This document shows, one piece after another, positions 8,868 to 17,535 of a stretch of 38,569 nt of DNA. The notes beneath the pieces were generated by a model, which had not been told where the DNA came from, made no database searches, and saw only the letters and a list, made by a program, of their open reading frames with translations. Made by a program: the position numbers and the translations under genes. The stretch covers positions 1 to 38,569 of the forward strand of contig JAJVIG010000026.1 of the NCBI GenBank assembly GCA_022072145.1, in the 5' to 3' direction. Within the stretch, counting starts at the first letter, position 1. Each line of letters starts with the position of its first letter. This DNA is from Pseudomonadales bacterium. GTDB taxonomy: Bacteria; Pseudomonadota; Gammaproteobacteria; Pseudomonadales; UBA5518.

Positions 8868-8873
8868 TATAAT
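8868..8873 (+). promoter_or_regulatory. Perfect -10 hexamer before the ABC exporter genes
   Basis: TATAAT lies in the 39-base gap between the glycosyltransferase and wzm genes and is followed at once by a GC-rich discriminator (GCGCCG). No good -35 sits 17 bases upstream. In DNA this GC-rich a perfect -10 in a rare gap is suggestive of an internal promoter that would add transcription of wzm, wzt and downstream genes. Confidence 0.5.
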
Positions 8874-8902
8874 GCGCCGTCCTTCGGTTCCGGGGCCGCA
8901 GC

Positions 8903-9700
8903 GTGCTGACCCAGTTGTATCGCGCCGCCTGGCGCTCCCGCGGTTTCATCGCCAGCAGCGTGCGGCGCGAGTTCCGCGCGCGCTATCTCAATTCGCTGCT
9001 GGGCGCCGCGTGGGCGGTGATCAACCCGCTCGCGATGGTCGCGGTGTACCTGGTGGTCTTCGCGCGCCTGATGCAGGCGCGCCTGCCGGGAGAGTCGGAC
9101 ACCTTCGATTACGGCGTCTACCTTTGCGCCGGTCTGCTGGGCTGGGGGCTGTTCTCCGAGATAGTGCAGCGCAGTATCGGGGTATTCCTCGAACACGCGA
9201 ACCTGATCAAGAAGATGAACTTTCCGCGCATCTGCCTGCCGCTGATCGTGCTGCTCAACGCCGGACTGAACTTCGCGATCATCTACGCGCTGTTCCTCCT
9301 GATGCTGCTCGTCACCGGCCACTTTCCGGGCATGTACCTGCTGGCGCTGCTGCCGGTGCTGGCCATCCTGTGCGCCTTCGCGCTCGGCCTGGGCATCCTG
9401 GCCGGAGTGTTCAACGTGTTCTTCCGTGACGCCGGGCAGTTGTTCGGCATCCTGCTGCAGTTCTGGTTCTGGTTCACGCCGATCGTCTACCCGCTGGCGA
9501 TACTGCCGCCGCAGGCGGCCGGGATCGTCGCCGCCAACCCGCTGACCGCGCTGATGGCCGCGCTGCAGACCATCGCGCTCGGACGCGGCTGGCCGGACTG
9601 GTCCACGCTGGCCAGCCCAGCGCTGTGCGCGCTGGGTGCATTGGGCGCCGCGCTGCTGCTGTTCCGTCGTCGCGCCGACGAGATCGTGGACGAGCTATGA
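8903..9700 (+). CDS. wzm: ABC-2 type polysaccharide exporter permease
   Basis: The inner-membrane half of an ABC exporter that moves undecaprenyl-linked polysaccharide to the periplasm. The 265-residue protein has the family start R-x-F-I-x-x-S-V-R-R-E-F-R-A-R-Y and six hydrophobic segments (around residues 35-55, 70-90, 115-140, 145-170, 180-200 and 235-255). The Y-L-N-S-L-L-G-A-A-W motif is typical of Wzm/KpsM/TagG permeases. Translation starts at GTG 8903, with GGGG at 8892-8895 as a weak ribosome-binding site. Its partner ATPase gene overlaps the stop codon by four bases. Confidence 0.95.
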   Translation: MLTQLYRAAWRSRGFIASSVRREFRARYLNSLLGAAWAVINPLAMVAVYLVVFARLMQARLPGESDTFDYGVYLCAGLLGWGLFSEIVQRSIGVFLEHANLIKKMNFPRICLPLIVLLNAGLNFAIIYALFLLMLLVTGHFPGMYLLALLPVLAILCAFALGLGILAGVFNVFFRDAGQLFGILLQFWFWFTPIVYPLAILPPQAAGIVAANPLTALMAALQTIALGRGWPDWSTLASPALCALGALGAALLLFRRRADEIVDEL

Positions 9701-10947
9701 CGCACTCGGTCGAAGTCCGTGGCCTCGGCAAGGCCTACAAGCACTACCCCAGCCAGTGGGTGCGGCTGGCCGAGTGGCTGCTGCCGTTCGGCGGGCCGCG
9801 GCACCAGCCTGCCTGGGTGTTGAAGGACATCGACTTCAGCGTCGAGCCCGGCGAGGCACTCGGGATCGTGGGTTTCAACGGCGCGGGCAAGAGCACGCTG
9901 CTGCGCATCATCACCGGTACCACCCGGCCCACCGAGGGCGAGGTGCGCCTGAACGGGCGGGTGGCGGCGCTGCTCGAACTCGGCATGGGCTTCCACGCCG
10001 AGTTCACCGGTCGGCAGAACGTGGTGCTGTCGGGCCAGTTGCTGGGACTGGGGCGCGAGGAAATCGAGGAACTGTTGCCCGCGATCGAGGATTTCGCCGA
10101 GATCGGCAGCTATTTCGACGAGCCGCTGCGCACCTATTCGAGCGGCATGGCGATGCGGCTGGCCTTCAGCCTCGCGACCGCGCGCCGTCCCGAGGTGCTG
10201 ATCGTCGACGAGGCGCTGTCGGTGGGCGATGCCTATTTCCAGCACAAGAGCTTCTCGCGCATCCGCGAGTTCCGCGAGCAGGGCACCACGCTGCTGATCG
10301 TCTCGCACGACCGGCTCTCGATCCAGGCGCTGTGCGACCGTGCGATTCTGTTGCACGAGGGCCGGCTGCTGCGCCAGGGCGAACCCGAGGTGGTGATGGA
10401 CTTCTATCACGCACTGATGGCCGACCGCACCTTCGCGCACATCCGTCAGGAGTTGAACGCGCAGGGCGCGGTGCAGACCACTTCGGGCACCGGCGAGGCG
10501 ACGATCGTCGCCGTGACGCTCGCCAACGCCGAGGGGCGCGTCAGCGACGCCGGCCGTGTCGGCGAGGAGGTCGAACTGGCGGTGCGTTTCCGCGTGCACC
10601 TCGACCTGCCTTCGCTGGTGGTCGGGTTGATGATCAAGGACCGCCTCGGGCACGAGATGTTCGGCATCAACAGTCATCGCCTCGGCATCCCGATCCAGAA
10701 CCTCGTCGCCGGAACCGAGTACGTGTTCCGGCTGCGCTTCGTGATGACGCTGGGCGAGGGGCACTACTCGGTGACCACCGCGCTGACGCGCTCCGACGCG
10801 CACGTCGACCGCACCTACGAATGGCGGGACCGGGCGCTGATCTTCTACGCGATCAACGTCGACAAGCCGCGCTTCGTCGGCTGCAACTGGCTGGCGCCGC
10901 AGGCCAGTCTCGAGTGCATCGATGCCCGGGAGCAAGTGTCGCCGTGA
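9697..10947 (+). CDS. wzt: ABC exporter ATPase with C-terminal carbohydrate-binding domain
   Basis: The cytoplasmic ATPase that drives Wzm. Walker A is G-F-N-G-A-G-K-S-T at residues 59-67, the signature Y-S-S-G-M-A-M-R-L, Walker B V-L-I-V-D-E-A-L, and the switch His in V-S-H-D. The ATPase domain ends near residue 245. A further ~160 residues form the beta-rich Wzt C-terminal domain (S-G-T-G-E-A-T-I-V-A-V to the end, with W-R-D-R-A-L-I-F and V-G-C-N-W near the C-terminus). In E. coli O8/O9a this domain binds the chemically capped non-reducing end of the O-chain, so export waits for capping. The total of 416 residues fits that long Wzt class rather than short KpsT-like ATPases. The ATG overlaps the wzm stop (ATGA). 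Confidence 0.95.
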   Translation: MTHSVEVRGLGKAYKHYPSQWVRLAEWLLPFGGPRHQPAWVLKDIDFSVEPGEALGIVGFNGAGKSTLLRIITGTTRPTEGEVRLNGRVAALLELGMGFHAEFTGRQNVVLSGQLLGLGREEIEELLPAIEDFAEIGSYFDEPLRTYSSGMAMRLAFSLATARRPEVLIVDEALSVGDAYFQHKSFSRIREFREQGTTLLIVSHDRLSIQALCDRAILLHEGRLLRQGEPEVVMDFYHALMADRTFAHIRQELNAQGAVQTTSGTGEATIVAVTLANAEGRVSDAGRVGEEVELAVRFRVHLDLPSLVVGLMIKDRLGHEMFGINSHRLGIPIQNLVAGTEYVFRLRFVMTLGEGHYSVTTALTRSDAHVDRTYEWRDRALIFYAINVDKPRFVGCNWLAPQASLECIDAREQVSP

Positions 10948-13169
10948 AGCGCCCGCTGCATTTCCTGTTCTGGTCGCGCATCAACGCCGGCAACATCCGG
11001 GAGTCGCTGGGCGCGCCGGAATACAGCTATTACTTCCTGCTGAAGGAGTTCCGTCCGGCGTTCGAGCGCCTCGGGCAGGTCAGCGTGCTCGACGATCCCG
11101 CGCAGGCGGATGCCCGCCACGACGAAGCTGTTGCGCGCGGCGAGGACTGCGTGCTGATCGCGTTCACCGCGCCGCAGAACCTGCCGCAGCCGGCGCGTTG
11201 CCCGGTGATTCCCCTGTTCGCGTGGGAGTTCGAACGCATTCCCGACGAGGCCTGGGGCGGCAATCCGCGCAACGACTGGCGGGTGGCGCTCGGTGGTGTG
11301 GCGGGGGCGATCACGCTCTCGGAACATGCGCTCGAGGCGGTGCGCCGCGCGCTCGGCCCGCGGCTGCCGTTGCTGGCGGTGCCGGTTCCGCTGTGGGAGC
11401 GCATGGAGAGTGTGCGCGGGGCAGGCGACGAGGCCGGACACACGGTGACGCTCGGCGTCGATGGCGCGGTGCTCGATACGCGCGACTTCGAGGCCGGCCC
11501 CGAGCGGCTGCGCTGCGCGCGACCATTGGCGGCCTACGCGCTCGAACTGTGGGACGGTCGCGCACATGCGCTGGATTTCCGGTTGCACGCGCCGGACACC
11601 GGCGCCCTGCTCGGGTTCTATCGCCCCGAGCCGTGGGGGGCCTGGTCGCGCAACGACGAGGTGTGGATCGCGTTGCCGTGGTTGCTGCACGGCGAGGTGG
11701 AACTCGAACTCGTGGTGCGCGCCTACGGCAGGAACCAGGGCAGGGCGTTGATGGCCGGACTCGGCGACGCGTACCGGGTGCTGCGCATCGGCGGGGGCGA
11801 GGAGTCGCACACGCTGCGTTTTTCACTCGATCATCCGGCGCGGATGCTGCACATCGCCGGTATCGATCCACGCCCCGTCCCGGGGGCGCGCGAGGAGCGC
11901 AGCATCGGTTTCGGCATCACCGGCCTGGCGGTCCGCGCAACGGTCGTGCCGATAGCACGCGACACGTTGCGGCTGGAGTTGCACGCGGAATCGCCCCACA
12001 GCGTGCTGCTGCAGGAGTTCTGGGCGCCCGAGGGCTGGGGCGCCTGGTCGGCCTCGAGCGCACCGTGGCTGATGTTGCCGCGGCCGGTTGCGGGGCGTGT
12101 GCGCGTGCAGATCGAAGCGCTAGGGCATGGCCGCAACGCCGTCACGCCACTCGGTGTGTACCTCGGTGGCGCACGCCACACGTTCGTGCCCGGCGCCGGG
12201 TTGCAGTGGCACACGCTGGAGTTCGATCTGGCGGAGCCGGCGCAGGTGCTCGGGTTCACCGGGGTGCAGCCGGAGCCGGCCGGTGCGGCCGGTGATATGC
12301 GCATGCTCGGGGTGGGGTTGCGCAGCGTCACGCTGGAGGAGCTCAGCGAAGGCGTCCTCGCCGAGAGCGACGATGGGAGCGTCGGTGGGAGCGGCGACGA
12401 GTGCGCTGAGGAGGCAGCACTGGTGGCCTGGCCGCACACGACGGTGGCGGCGCACGTGCGCCAGCGGCTGGTGCTCGACGGCACCGTGTACACCAGCGTG
12501 CTGAACCCGCTCGACGACCGCAAGAACTGGGAGCTGCTGGTCTCGGCCTTCTGTACCGCCTTCGCCGGGCGCGAGGGCGTCACGCTGGTGCTGAAGATGA
12601 CGCAACGGCTGCAGCGCAGCTACCTCTTCGAGATGCACCGCCTGCTGCAGTGTCTGCCGCGGTTCGCGTGCCGGGTCGTCGTGGTTCACGGCTTTCTGGA
12701 CGAGGCCGACTACGGCGAACTGATGCGGCGCACGGATTTCTACGTGAACGTCTCGAAAGCCGAGGGATTGTGCATTCCGCTGATGGAATTCATGAGCTGT
12801 GGCAGACCCGCGCTGGCGCCACGCCACACTTCCATGCTCGATTACCTGAACGACCGCAACTCGATCGCGATCGATGCCACGACCGAGCCGTGCATCTGGC
12901 CGCACGACGAGCGCGCTGTGTTGCGCACGCTGCAGTACCGCGTGAGCTGGGAGTCCGTGGTCGACGCCTTGAGGCACAGTTTCACTCTGCGTCACGAGAA
13001 CCCCGGCACGTACCGGGGGATGTGCGAGGCCGCCGCCGGGACCATGCGTGGCTACTGCGGCATCGAGCGGGTTGCGGGCGAACTCGGGCGGTTGCTCGCC
13101 GGCACATCCCGGATGCACGCGGCAACGCCGTCGATCGCGGACGCGACAGCGGGGGGCGGAACGCGATGA
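10944..13169 (+). CDS. Large glycosyltransferase with two inserted tandem beta-rich domains
   Basis: A 741-residue protein. Residues 1-160 and 505-741 align well with the whole of the next gene's product, including Y-S-Y-Y-F near the N-terminus, V-I-P-L-F-A-W-E-F, and R-L-V-L-D-G-x-V-Y-T ... L-D-D-R-K-N-W-E. It also shares the GT-B-type catalytic region K-A-E-G-L-C-I-P-L-M-E-F-M-S-C-G with E-x7-E spacing. Between the two halves lie about 300 extra residues made of two similar beta-rich units. Each has a matching core (F-Y-R-P-E-P-W-G-A-W-S near residue 230 and F-W-A-P-E-G-W-G-A-W-S near 364) about 134 residues apart. A donor-acceptor split by a carbohydrate-binding-like insert is therefore likely. 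The GTG start overlaps the wzt stop. No signal peptide or membrane segment is seen. The substrate is unknown. Confidence 0.85.
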   Translation: MKRPLHFLFWSRINAGNIRESLGAPEYSYYFLLKEFRPAFERLGQVSVLDDPAQADARHDEAVARGEDCVLIAFTAPQNLPQPARCPVIPLFAWEFERIPDEAWGGNPRNDWRVALGGVAGAITLSEHALEAVRRALGPRLPLLAVPVPLWERMESVRGAGDEAGHTVTLGVDGAVLDTRDFEAGPERLRCARPLAAYALELWDGRAHALDFRLHAPDTGALLGFYRPEPWGAWSRNDEVWIALPWLLHGEVELELVVRAYGRNQGRALMAGLGDAYRVLRIGGGEESHTLRFSLDHPARMLHIAGIDPRPVPGAREERSIGFGITGLAVRATVVPIARDTLRLELHAESPHSVLLQEFWAPEGWGAWSASSAPWLMLPRPVAGRVRVQIEALGHGRNAVTPLGVYLGGARHTFVPGAGLQWHTLEFDLAEPAQVLGFTGVQPEPAGAAGDMRMLGVGLRSVTLEELSEGVLAESDDGSVGGSGDECAEEAALVAWPHTTVAAHVRQRLVLDGTVYTSVLNPLDDRKNWELLVSAFCTAFAGREGVTLVLKMTQRLQRSYLFEMHRLLQCLPRFACRVVVVHGFLDEADYGELMRRTDFYVNVSKAEGLCIPLMEFMSCGRPALAPRHTSMLDYLNDRNSIAIDATTEPCIWPHDERAVLRTLQYRVSWESVVDALRHSFTLRHENPGTYRGMCEAAAGTMRGYCGIERVAGELGRLLAGTSRMHAATPSIADATAGGGTR

Positions 13170-14482
13170 TGTTCCTGGTGCATGTGCCGTTCACCGCATC
13201 CTCGATCGGGGGCGATCTGGGCCGCGCCGATTACAGCTACTACTTCGTGATGCGCTCGTATCTGCCGGTGCTCGAGACGCTGGGTACGGTGCGCGAGATC
13301 GCCGATCCACAGAGTGAGGCCGATCAGTGGCACCGTCGCGCCGTGGCCGACGGCGAGTACTGCGTACTGCTCTGTTTCGCGCCGCCGCACCGTGTACCGG
13401 TCGGCCTCGCCTGCCCGGTGGTGCCGGTGATCGCGTGGGAGTACGACAGCCTGCCCGATACCCCGTGGGCCGGGCGCCGTGGCACCGACTGGCTGCGCGT
13501 GCTCGCGATTCTCGGCAGTACGATCACCCATTCGGGATTCACTGCGCGCGTGGTGCGCGAGGCGATCCGTCCGGACTATCCGGTGGTGTCGGTGCCGGCG
13601 CCGGTGTGGGACCGCTTCGCGCCGCTGGCCGAACGGCGCTGCGCGCCGGGCACGTCCGGTGCCGAACGCGGCGTATCGCTCGCAGGCACGCTGATGGACA
13701 GCCGGAGCTGTGATTTCGCCGCGGATGCGGAGGCACTGCTCGCTGGCCACCCGCCGCAGTCGCAGCGACTGGTACTCGACGGCGTGGTCTACACCGCGGT
13801 GTTCTGCCCGCTCGACGGCCGCAAGAACTGGGAGGATTTGCTGACCGCGTTCTGCTGGGCCTTCCGTGACGAGGCGGACTGCACGCTGGTCATGAAGCTG
13901 GTGCACCACGATCGCGACGAGGCAGTCCGGGAAGTGCTGGCCGAGTTGCGCCGGCTGCCACCGGTGGCTGCGCGGATCGTGCTGCTGCACGCGTACCTCG
14001 ACGACGCGCAGTACGAGAACCTGCTGTGCGCGACCGACTTCGCGGTCAACTCCTCGCTCGGCGAGGGGCAGTGCCTGCCGCTGATGGAGTACATGTCGGC
14101 CGGCGTGCCGGCGATCGCGCCTGCGCACACGGCGATGCTCGATTACCTCGACGCCGCCAGCGGCTTCCCGGTGCGCGCGCACCAGGAGCTGTATCACTGG
14201 CCGGAAGACATGGGACTGATCCTGCGCACGCGCCGCTTCCGGCCCGAGTGGGAGGGGTTGCGCCAGGCGTACGAGCGCAGCCGCGCGCTGCGCCTCGGCG
14301 ATCCCCAGGCCTATGCGCGGATGTCGGCCGCTGCGCAGGAGAATCTGCGGCGGTACTGCTCGCAAGCGGTGGCGCATGACCGCCTCGTCGCGTTCTTTTC
14401 TGCGCACGAAGCCGCTGGTGCAGCGGCGCGACGCGATACCCCTCCTCCCGCCATGGAGGCGTCCACGTGCTGCGGCGACTGA
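13166..14482 (+). CDS. Glycosyltransferase, paralog of preceding gene without the insert
   Basis: A 438-residue putative GT-B glycosyltransferase. The N-terminal half has D-Y-S-Y-Y-F-V-M-R-S-Y and V-V-P-V-I-A-W-E-Y-D-S-L-P. The second half starts R-L-V-L-D-G-V-V-Y-T and L-D-G-R-K-N-W-E-D-L-L near residue 201, then has the E-x7-E-like S-L-G-E-G-Q-C-L-P-L-M-E-Y-M-S-A-G. It is about 303 residues shorter than its upstream paralog, exactly the size of that protein's insert, and the remaining parts are collinear. A GGGGCGGA (13153-13160) lies upstream of two adjacent in-frame ATG codons (13166 and 13169). The first overlaps the previous stop. Tandem duplication of one ancestral gene is the simplest origin. 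Confidence 0.85.
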   Translation: MMFLVHVPFTASSIGGDLGRADYSYYFVMRSYLPVLETLGTVREIADPQSEADQWHRRAVADGEYCVLLCFAPPHRVPVGLACPVVPVIAWEYDSLPDTPWAGRRGTDWLRVLAILGSTITHSGFTARVVREAIRPDYPVVSVPAPVWDRFAPLAERRCAPGTSGAERGVSLAGTLMDSRSCDFAADAEALLAGHPPQSQRLVLDGVVYTAVFCPLDGRKNWEDLLTAFCWAFRDEADCTLVMKLVHHDRDEAVREVLAELRRLPPVAARIVLLHAYLDDAQYENLLCATDFAVNSSLGEGQCLPLMEYMSAGVPAIAPAHTAMLDYLDAASGFPVRAHQELYHWPEDMGLILRTRRFRPEWEGLRQAYERSRALRLGDPQAYARMSAAAQENLRRYCSQAVAHDRLVAFFSAHEAAGAAARRDTPPPAMEASTCCGD

Positions 14483-15372
14483 GGTCATGGTGGCACGTGC
14501 AAAAGGGGGCTCCGCCCTCCTCGCCCGCGACGCTCCCCGTGCTGGAGACGCCCGCGCGCGATGCAGTTGCCGCGCTGGACGAGGGCGCGTGGCGGCGTGA
14601 TCCACGCCAGTGCGGACTGGCGGACATGGTGTTCAGCGGGTGGTGCCAGGCGGCGACCGGCGAGTTGTTCCGCGGTTTCACGGTGGGGCCGCACGACACC
14701 GTGCTCGACATCGGGTGCGGTGACGGCCTGGCGGTCACCTTCGCCGCGCAGCAGGGCGCGCGGGTGCTCTTCTGCGACCTCGACGCGGAGAAGCTGGCCT
14801 CGTTGTCGAAGCGCCTCGACGAGCGCGGCCTGGCGGGGCACGGCGCCTTGCTCGCCAGCGGGGAGCGGCTGCCGGTGCGCGACGGCGCGATGACGCGCGT
14901 GATCGCCACCGAAGTGCTCGAACACGTGGCGGATCCGCGCGCTGTGCTCGCGGAAATGGTACGCGTGGGGCACCCCGGCGCCAGATACCTCATCAGCGTG
15001 CCGGACGCCGCAGCGGAACGTTTCCAGCAGCCCTTCGCCGATCCATCGTACTTCGCACCGCCGAATCATGTGCGTATCATCGCGCCGCGGGAGTTCGAGG
15101 ATCTCGTCGAGTCGAGCGGGCTCGCGATCGAAGAGCGCGGACAGTACGGGTTTTTCTGGTTCGTCTGGATGAGCTTCTTCTGGGCCACGCGCGACGGTGC
15201 CGCCGGGACGACACCCACGATGGACCAGATCGCGCCGCCGTACCATCCACTGCTCGAGAGCTGGGCAGAGACGTGGTCGCGTTTCCTCGAGCTTCCCGGC
15301 GCGCCGGCGATGCTGCAGGCGTTCAACGAGCGCATGCCTAGGACCCGCGTGATCGTCGCGCGGCGGCGCTGA
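14467..15372 (+). CDS. Class I SAM-dependent methyltransferase
   Basis: A 301-residue protein with a UbiE/Methyltransf_11 type domain. Motif I is V-L-D-I-G-C-G-D-G-L (about residues 79-88), the acidic end of strand 2 is L-F-C-D-L-D, and motif II/post-I is V-I-A-T-E-V-L-E-H-V. The N-terminal ~60 residues are polar and variable. A C-terminal aromatic segment (Y-G-F-F-W-F-V-W-M-S-F-F-W) could touch the membrane or an acceptor lipid. In this setting it may methylate a sugar of the glycan, possibly the non-reducing end recognised by Wzt; that role is inferred. The GTG start lies inside the end of the previous gene (16-base overlap). Confidence 0.85.
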   Translation: MLRRLRSWWHVQKGAPPSSPATLPVLETPARDAVAALDEGAWRRDPRQCGLADMVFSGWCQAATGELFRGFTVGPHDTVLDIGCGDGLAVTFAAQQGARVLFCDLDAEKLASLSKRLDERGLAGHGALLASGERLPVRDGAMTRVIATEVLEHVADPRAVLAEMVRVGHPGARYLISVPDAAAERFQQPFADPSYFAPPNHVRIIAPREFEDLVESSGLAIEERGQYGFFWFVWMSFFWATRDGAAGTTPTMDQIAPPYHPLLESWAETWSRFLELPGAPAMLQAFNERMPRTRVIVARRR

Positions 15373-15408
15373 GCGGGCGGCCACACACGGCAAGGCAACG
15401 GAGTGGAT

Positions 15409-16371
15409 ATGTTCGGCAGCAAGGGTGCGCAGCGCCCCGACACGGGGGCTTCCGACGCGCGGCTCGACACGATCGAGCAGCAGCTCGCGGCGCTCGGGAA
15501 CCGGCTCGCGGGGCTGGAGGCACTGGCCACCGGCGCCGCGCAGCCGAACTATGTCGATCGCGGTACCCAGCAATTGCTCACCGCGCAGTACCGCCGTGAC
15601 GCGGCGCACGGCCTCCGCCACGAGTTCGAGGCGGTGGAGTTCCGCAACCACTCGCAGAACGGCGAGGACGGCATCCTGCACTATGTCTTCAGCCTGGTCG
15701 GCACCACCAACCGCTACGTGGTCGAGATGTGCGCCGGCGACGGGCGCGAGTGCAATGCCGCCAACCTGATCATCAACCATGGCTGGCACGCGCTGCTCTG
15801 CGACGGCAGCGACGAGAACATCCGCGTCGCCAACGCGTTCTACTGGTCGCATCCCGATACGCGCCGCATCCCGCCCGCGATCTGCCAGGCATGGCTCACG
15901 GTGGAGAACGTCGACGAGATCATCGCCCGTTACGGTTTCGACCGCGAGATCGACCTGCTGTCGATCGACGTCGACGGCAACGACTACTGGCTGTGGCGGG
16001 CGATCACGGTCGCGAACCCGCGCGTCGTGATCATCGAGGTTCAGGCCGGCTGGCTGGACGATGCGTCCGTGACCGTGCCCTACGATCCGCAGTTCTGCGT
16101 GCGCAAGCTGGTCGATCAGGAGTTGGGAACCGAGGTCGATTACTGCGGCGCCTCGCTGCCCGCAATGGTGGCGCTGGGCCGCCAGAAGGGCTACCGGCTG
16201 GTCGGTGCGAACCGCTACGGTTTCAACGCGGTGTTCGTGCGCAACGATGTCGCACCCGGGCTGTTGCCGGAGGTGGATGCTGCGGCGTGTTTCCGCCACC
16301 CCGTGGCGCGCTGGCAATACGCGCGCGTGCAACCGCTGTTGCGGCGTGAAGCCTGGCAGGAGGTCCGATGA
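15409..16371 (+). CDS. FkbM-like putative methyltransferase
   Basis: A 320-residue protein. Residues 18-45 form a short heptad-like helix (L-D-T-I-E-Q-Q-L-A-A-L). The main domain starts at F-R-N-H-S-Q-N-G-E-D-G-I-L and has the glycine-poor SAM site V-V-E-M-C-A-G-D-G-R-E-C-N. L-L-S-I-D-V-D-G-N-D-Y-W-L-W follows, a hallmark of FkbM/Methyltransf_21 relatives found in polysaccharide loci. No reaction is proven; O-methylation of a sugar is the family expectation. The ATG at 15409 is preferred over the in-frame GTG at 15403 because GGAG (15400-15403) is then five bases upstream. It is separated from the previous gene by 36 bases and overlaps the next by four (ATGA). Confidence 0.75.
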   Translation: MFGSKGAQRPDTGASDARLDTIEQQLAALGNRLAGLEALATGAAQPNYVDRGTQQLLTAQYRRDAAHGLRHEFEAVEFRNHSQNGEDGILHYVFSLVGTTNRYVVEMCAGDGRECNAANLIINHGWHALLCDGSDENIRVANAFYWSHPDTRRIPPAICQAWLTVENVDEIIARYGFDREIDLLSIDVDGNDYWLWRAITVANPRVVIIEVQAGWLDDASVTVPYDPQFCVRKLVDQELGTEVDYCGASLPAMVALGRQKGYRLVGANRYGFNAVFVRNDVAPGLLPEVDAAACFRHPVARWQYARVQPLLRREAWQEVR

Positions 16372-17525
16372 GCGCAGCGTCCACCCACGCGACGCCTGCC
16401 GGCGGCAGGATCGACGACATCGAGGTGCTGCGCGCGATCGCGGTGATCTTCGTGTGCGTCGAGCACATGCACATGAACCTGTTCGCGTGGGTCGGTGGCG
16501 AGGCGCACCGCATCCTGTTCGGCTGGACCGGCATGTGGTCCGGTGTCGATCTGTTCTTCGTGATTTCGGGTTTCGTCATCGCGCGCGACCTGATCCCGCG
16601 CATCAGCGGCGCACGGTCCACGCACGAGCGGCTGGTCACCACGCTGGCGTTCTGGATCCGCCGCGCGTGGCGCCTGATCCCGTCGGCGTGGCTGTGGCTG
16701 GCGGTGATCCTGGTCGCCTGCGTGTTCTTCGACCGCTCCGGCGCGTGGGGTTCGCTGCGCGCGAACCTCGAGGGCGCGCTGGCGGCCGTGTTCAACGTCG
16801 CGAACCTGCGTGCGATGCTCGTCTACGGCAAGTTCGAGCCGGGAGCCACGTTCCCGTACTGGAGCCTGTCGCTCGAGGAACAGTTCTACCTCGTGCTGCC
16901 GTTCCTGATCTGGCTGAGCGGCAAGCGGCTGGCGCTGGTGCTCGGCGCGGTGGTGCTGCTGCAATTGCTGCTGCCGCGCACGCCGCTCGGGACGATCATC
17001 CGCACCGACGCGCTCGCGCTCGGGGTGCTGATTGCGATCTGGTCGCGCACCACCAGCTACCGGCTGTTCGAGCCGCGTTTCATGGCCGCTCGGGCGTGGC
17101 GCGTGGTGCTGGTGAGTATCCTGGCGGGCGGGCTCGCGTTCGCCGGCGGCGAAGACCTGCACGTACCGGTGCCGATCAGCCTGGTCGCCTATATCGGCGC
17201 GGTGCTGGTGTTCATCGCCTCGTACGACCGCAACTACATCATGGCGCCGGGCTGGATACGTTCGGTGTTCCTGTGGGTTGGCACACGCTCGTACGCGATC
17301 TACCTGATCCACATCCCGGCCTATTTCGCCACGCGCGAGATCTGGTTCCGCCGCATGCCCGAGGGCATCGGCTTCGATCCGGGATTCACGCCGGAGTTCC
17401 TGGCCACGGCGCTGGTGCTGCTGCTGGTGTTCGCCGAGCTCAACTACCGCTTCGTCGAGATCCCGCTGCGCCGGCGCGGGGCGGAGATCGCGGCGCGCTT
17501 TCGCGCCGCGCACGCGCTGGACTGA
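16368..17525 (+). CDS. Acyltransferase family 3 (OafA-like) membrane protein
   Basis: A 385-residue integral membrane O-acyltransferase. It starts I-D-D-I-E-V-L-R-A-I-A-V with the catalytic-type His in V-E-H-M-H-M (about residue 31). The family G-V-D-L-F-F-V-I-S-G-F-V-I motif follows, then R-R-A-W-R-L-I-P, Y-W-S-L-S-L-E-E-Q-F-Y and about ten hydrophobic segments. Such proteins carry acetyl groups across the inner membrane to sugars of O-antigen or exopolysaccharide. As the last gene of the plus-strand cluster it probably decorates the exported glycan. The ATG overlaps the previous stop. The gene converges on gtrA with only ten bases between the stops. Confidence 0.93.
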   Translation: MSAASTHATPAGGRIDDIEVLRAIAVIFVCVEHMHMNLFAWVGGEAHRILFGWTGMWSGVDLFFVISGFVIARDLIPRISGARSTHERLVTTLAFWIRRAWRLIPSAWLWLAVILVACVFFDRSGAWGSLRANLEGALAAVFNVANLRAMLVYGKFEPGATFPYWSLSLEEQFYLVLPFLIWLSGKRLALVLGAVVLLQLLLPRTPLGTIIRTDALALGVLIAIWSRTTSYRLFEPRFMAARAWRVVLVSILAGGLAFAGGEDLHVPVPISLVAYIGAVLVFIASYDRNYIMAPGWIRSVFLWVGTRSYAIYLIHIPAYFATREIWFRRMPEGIGFDPGFTPEFLATALVLLLVFAELNYRFVEIPLRRRGAEIAARFRAAHALD

Positions 17526-17535
17526 GGGCCGCGGA

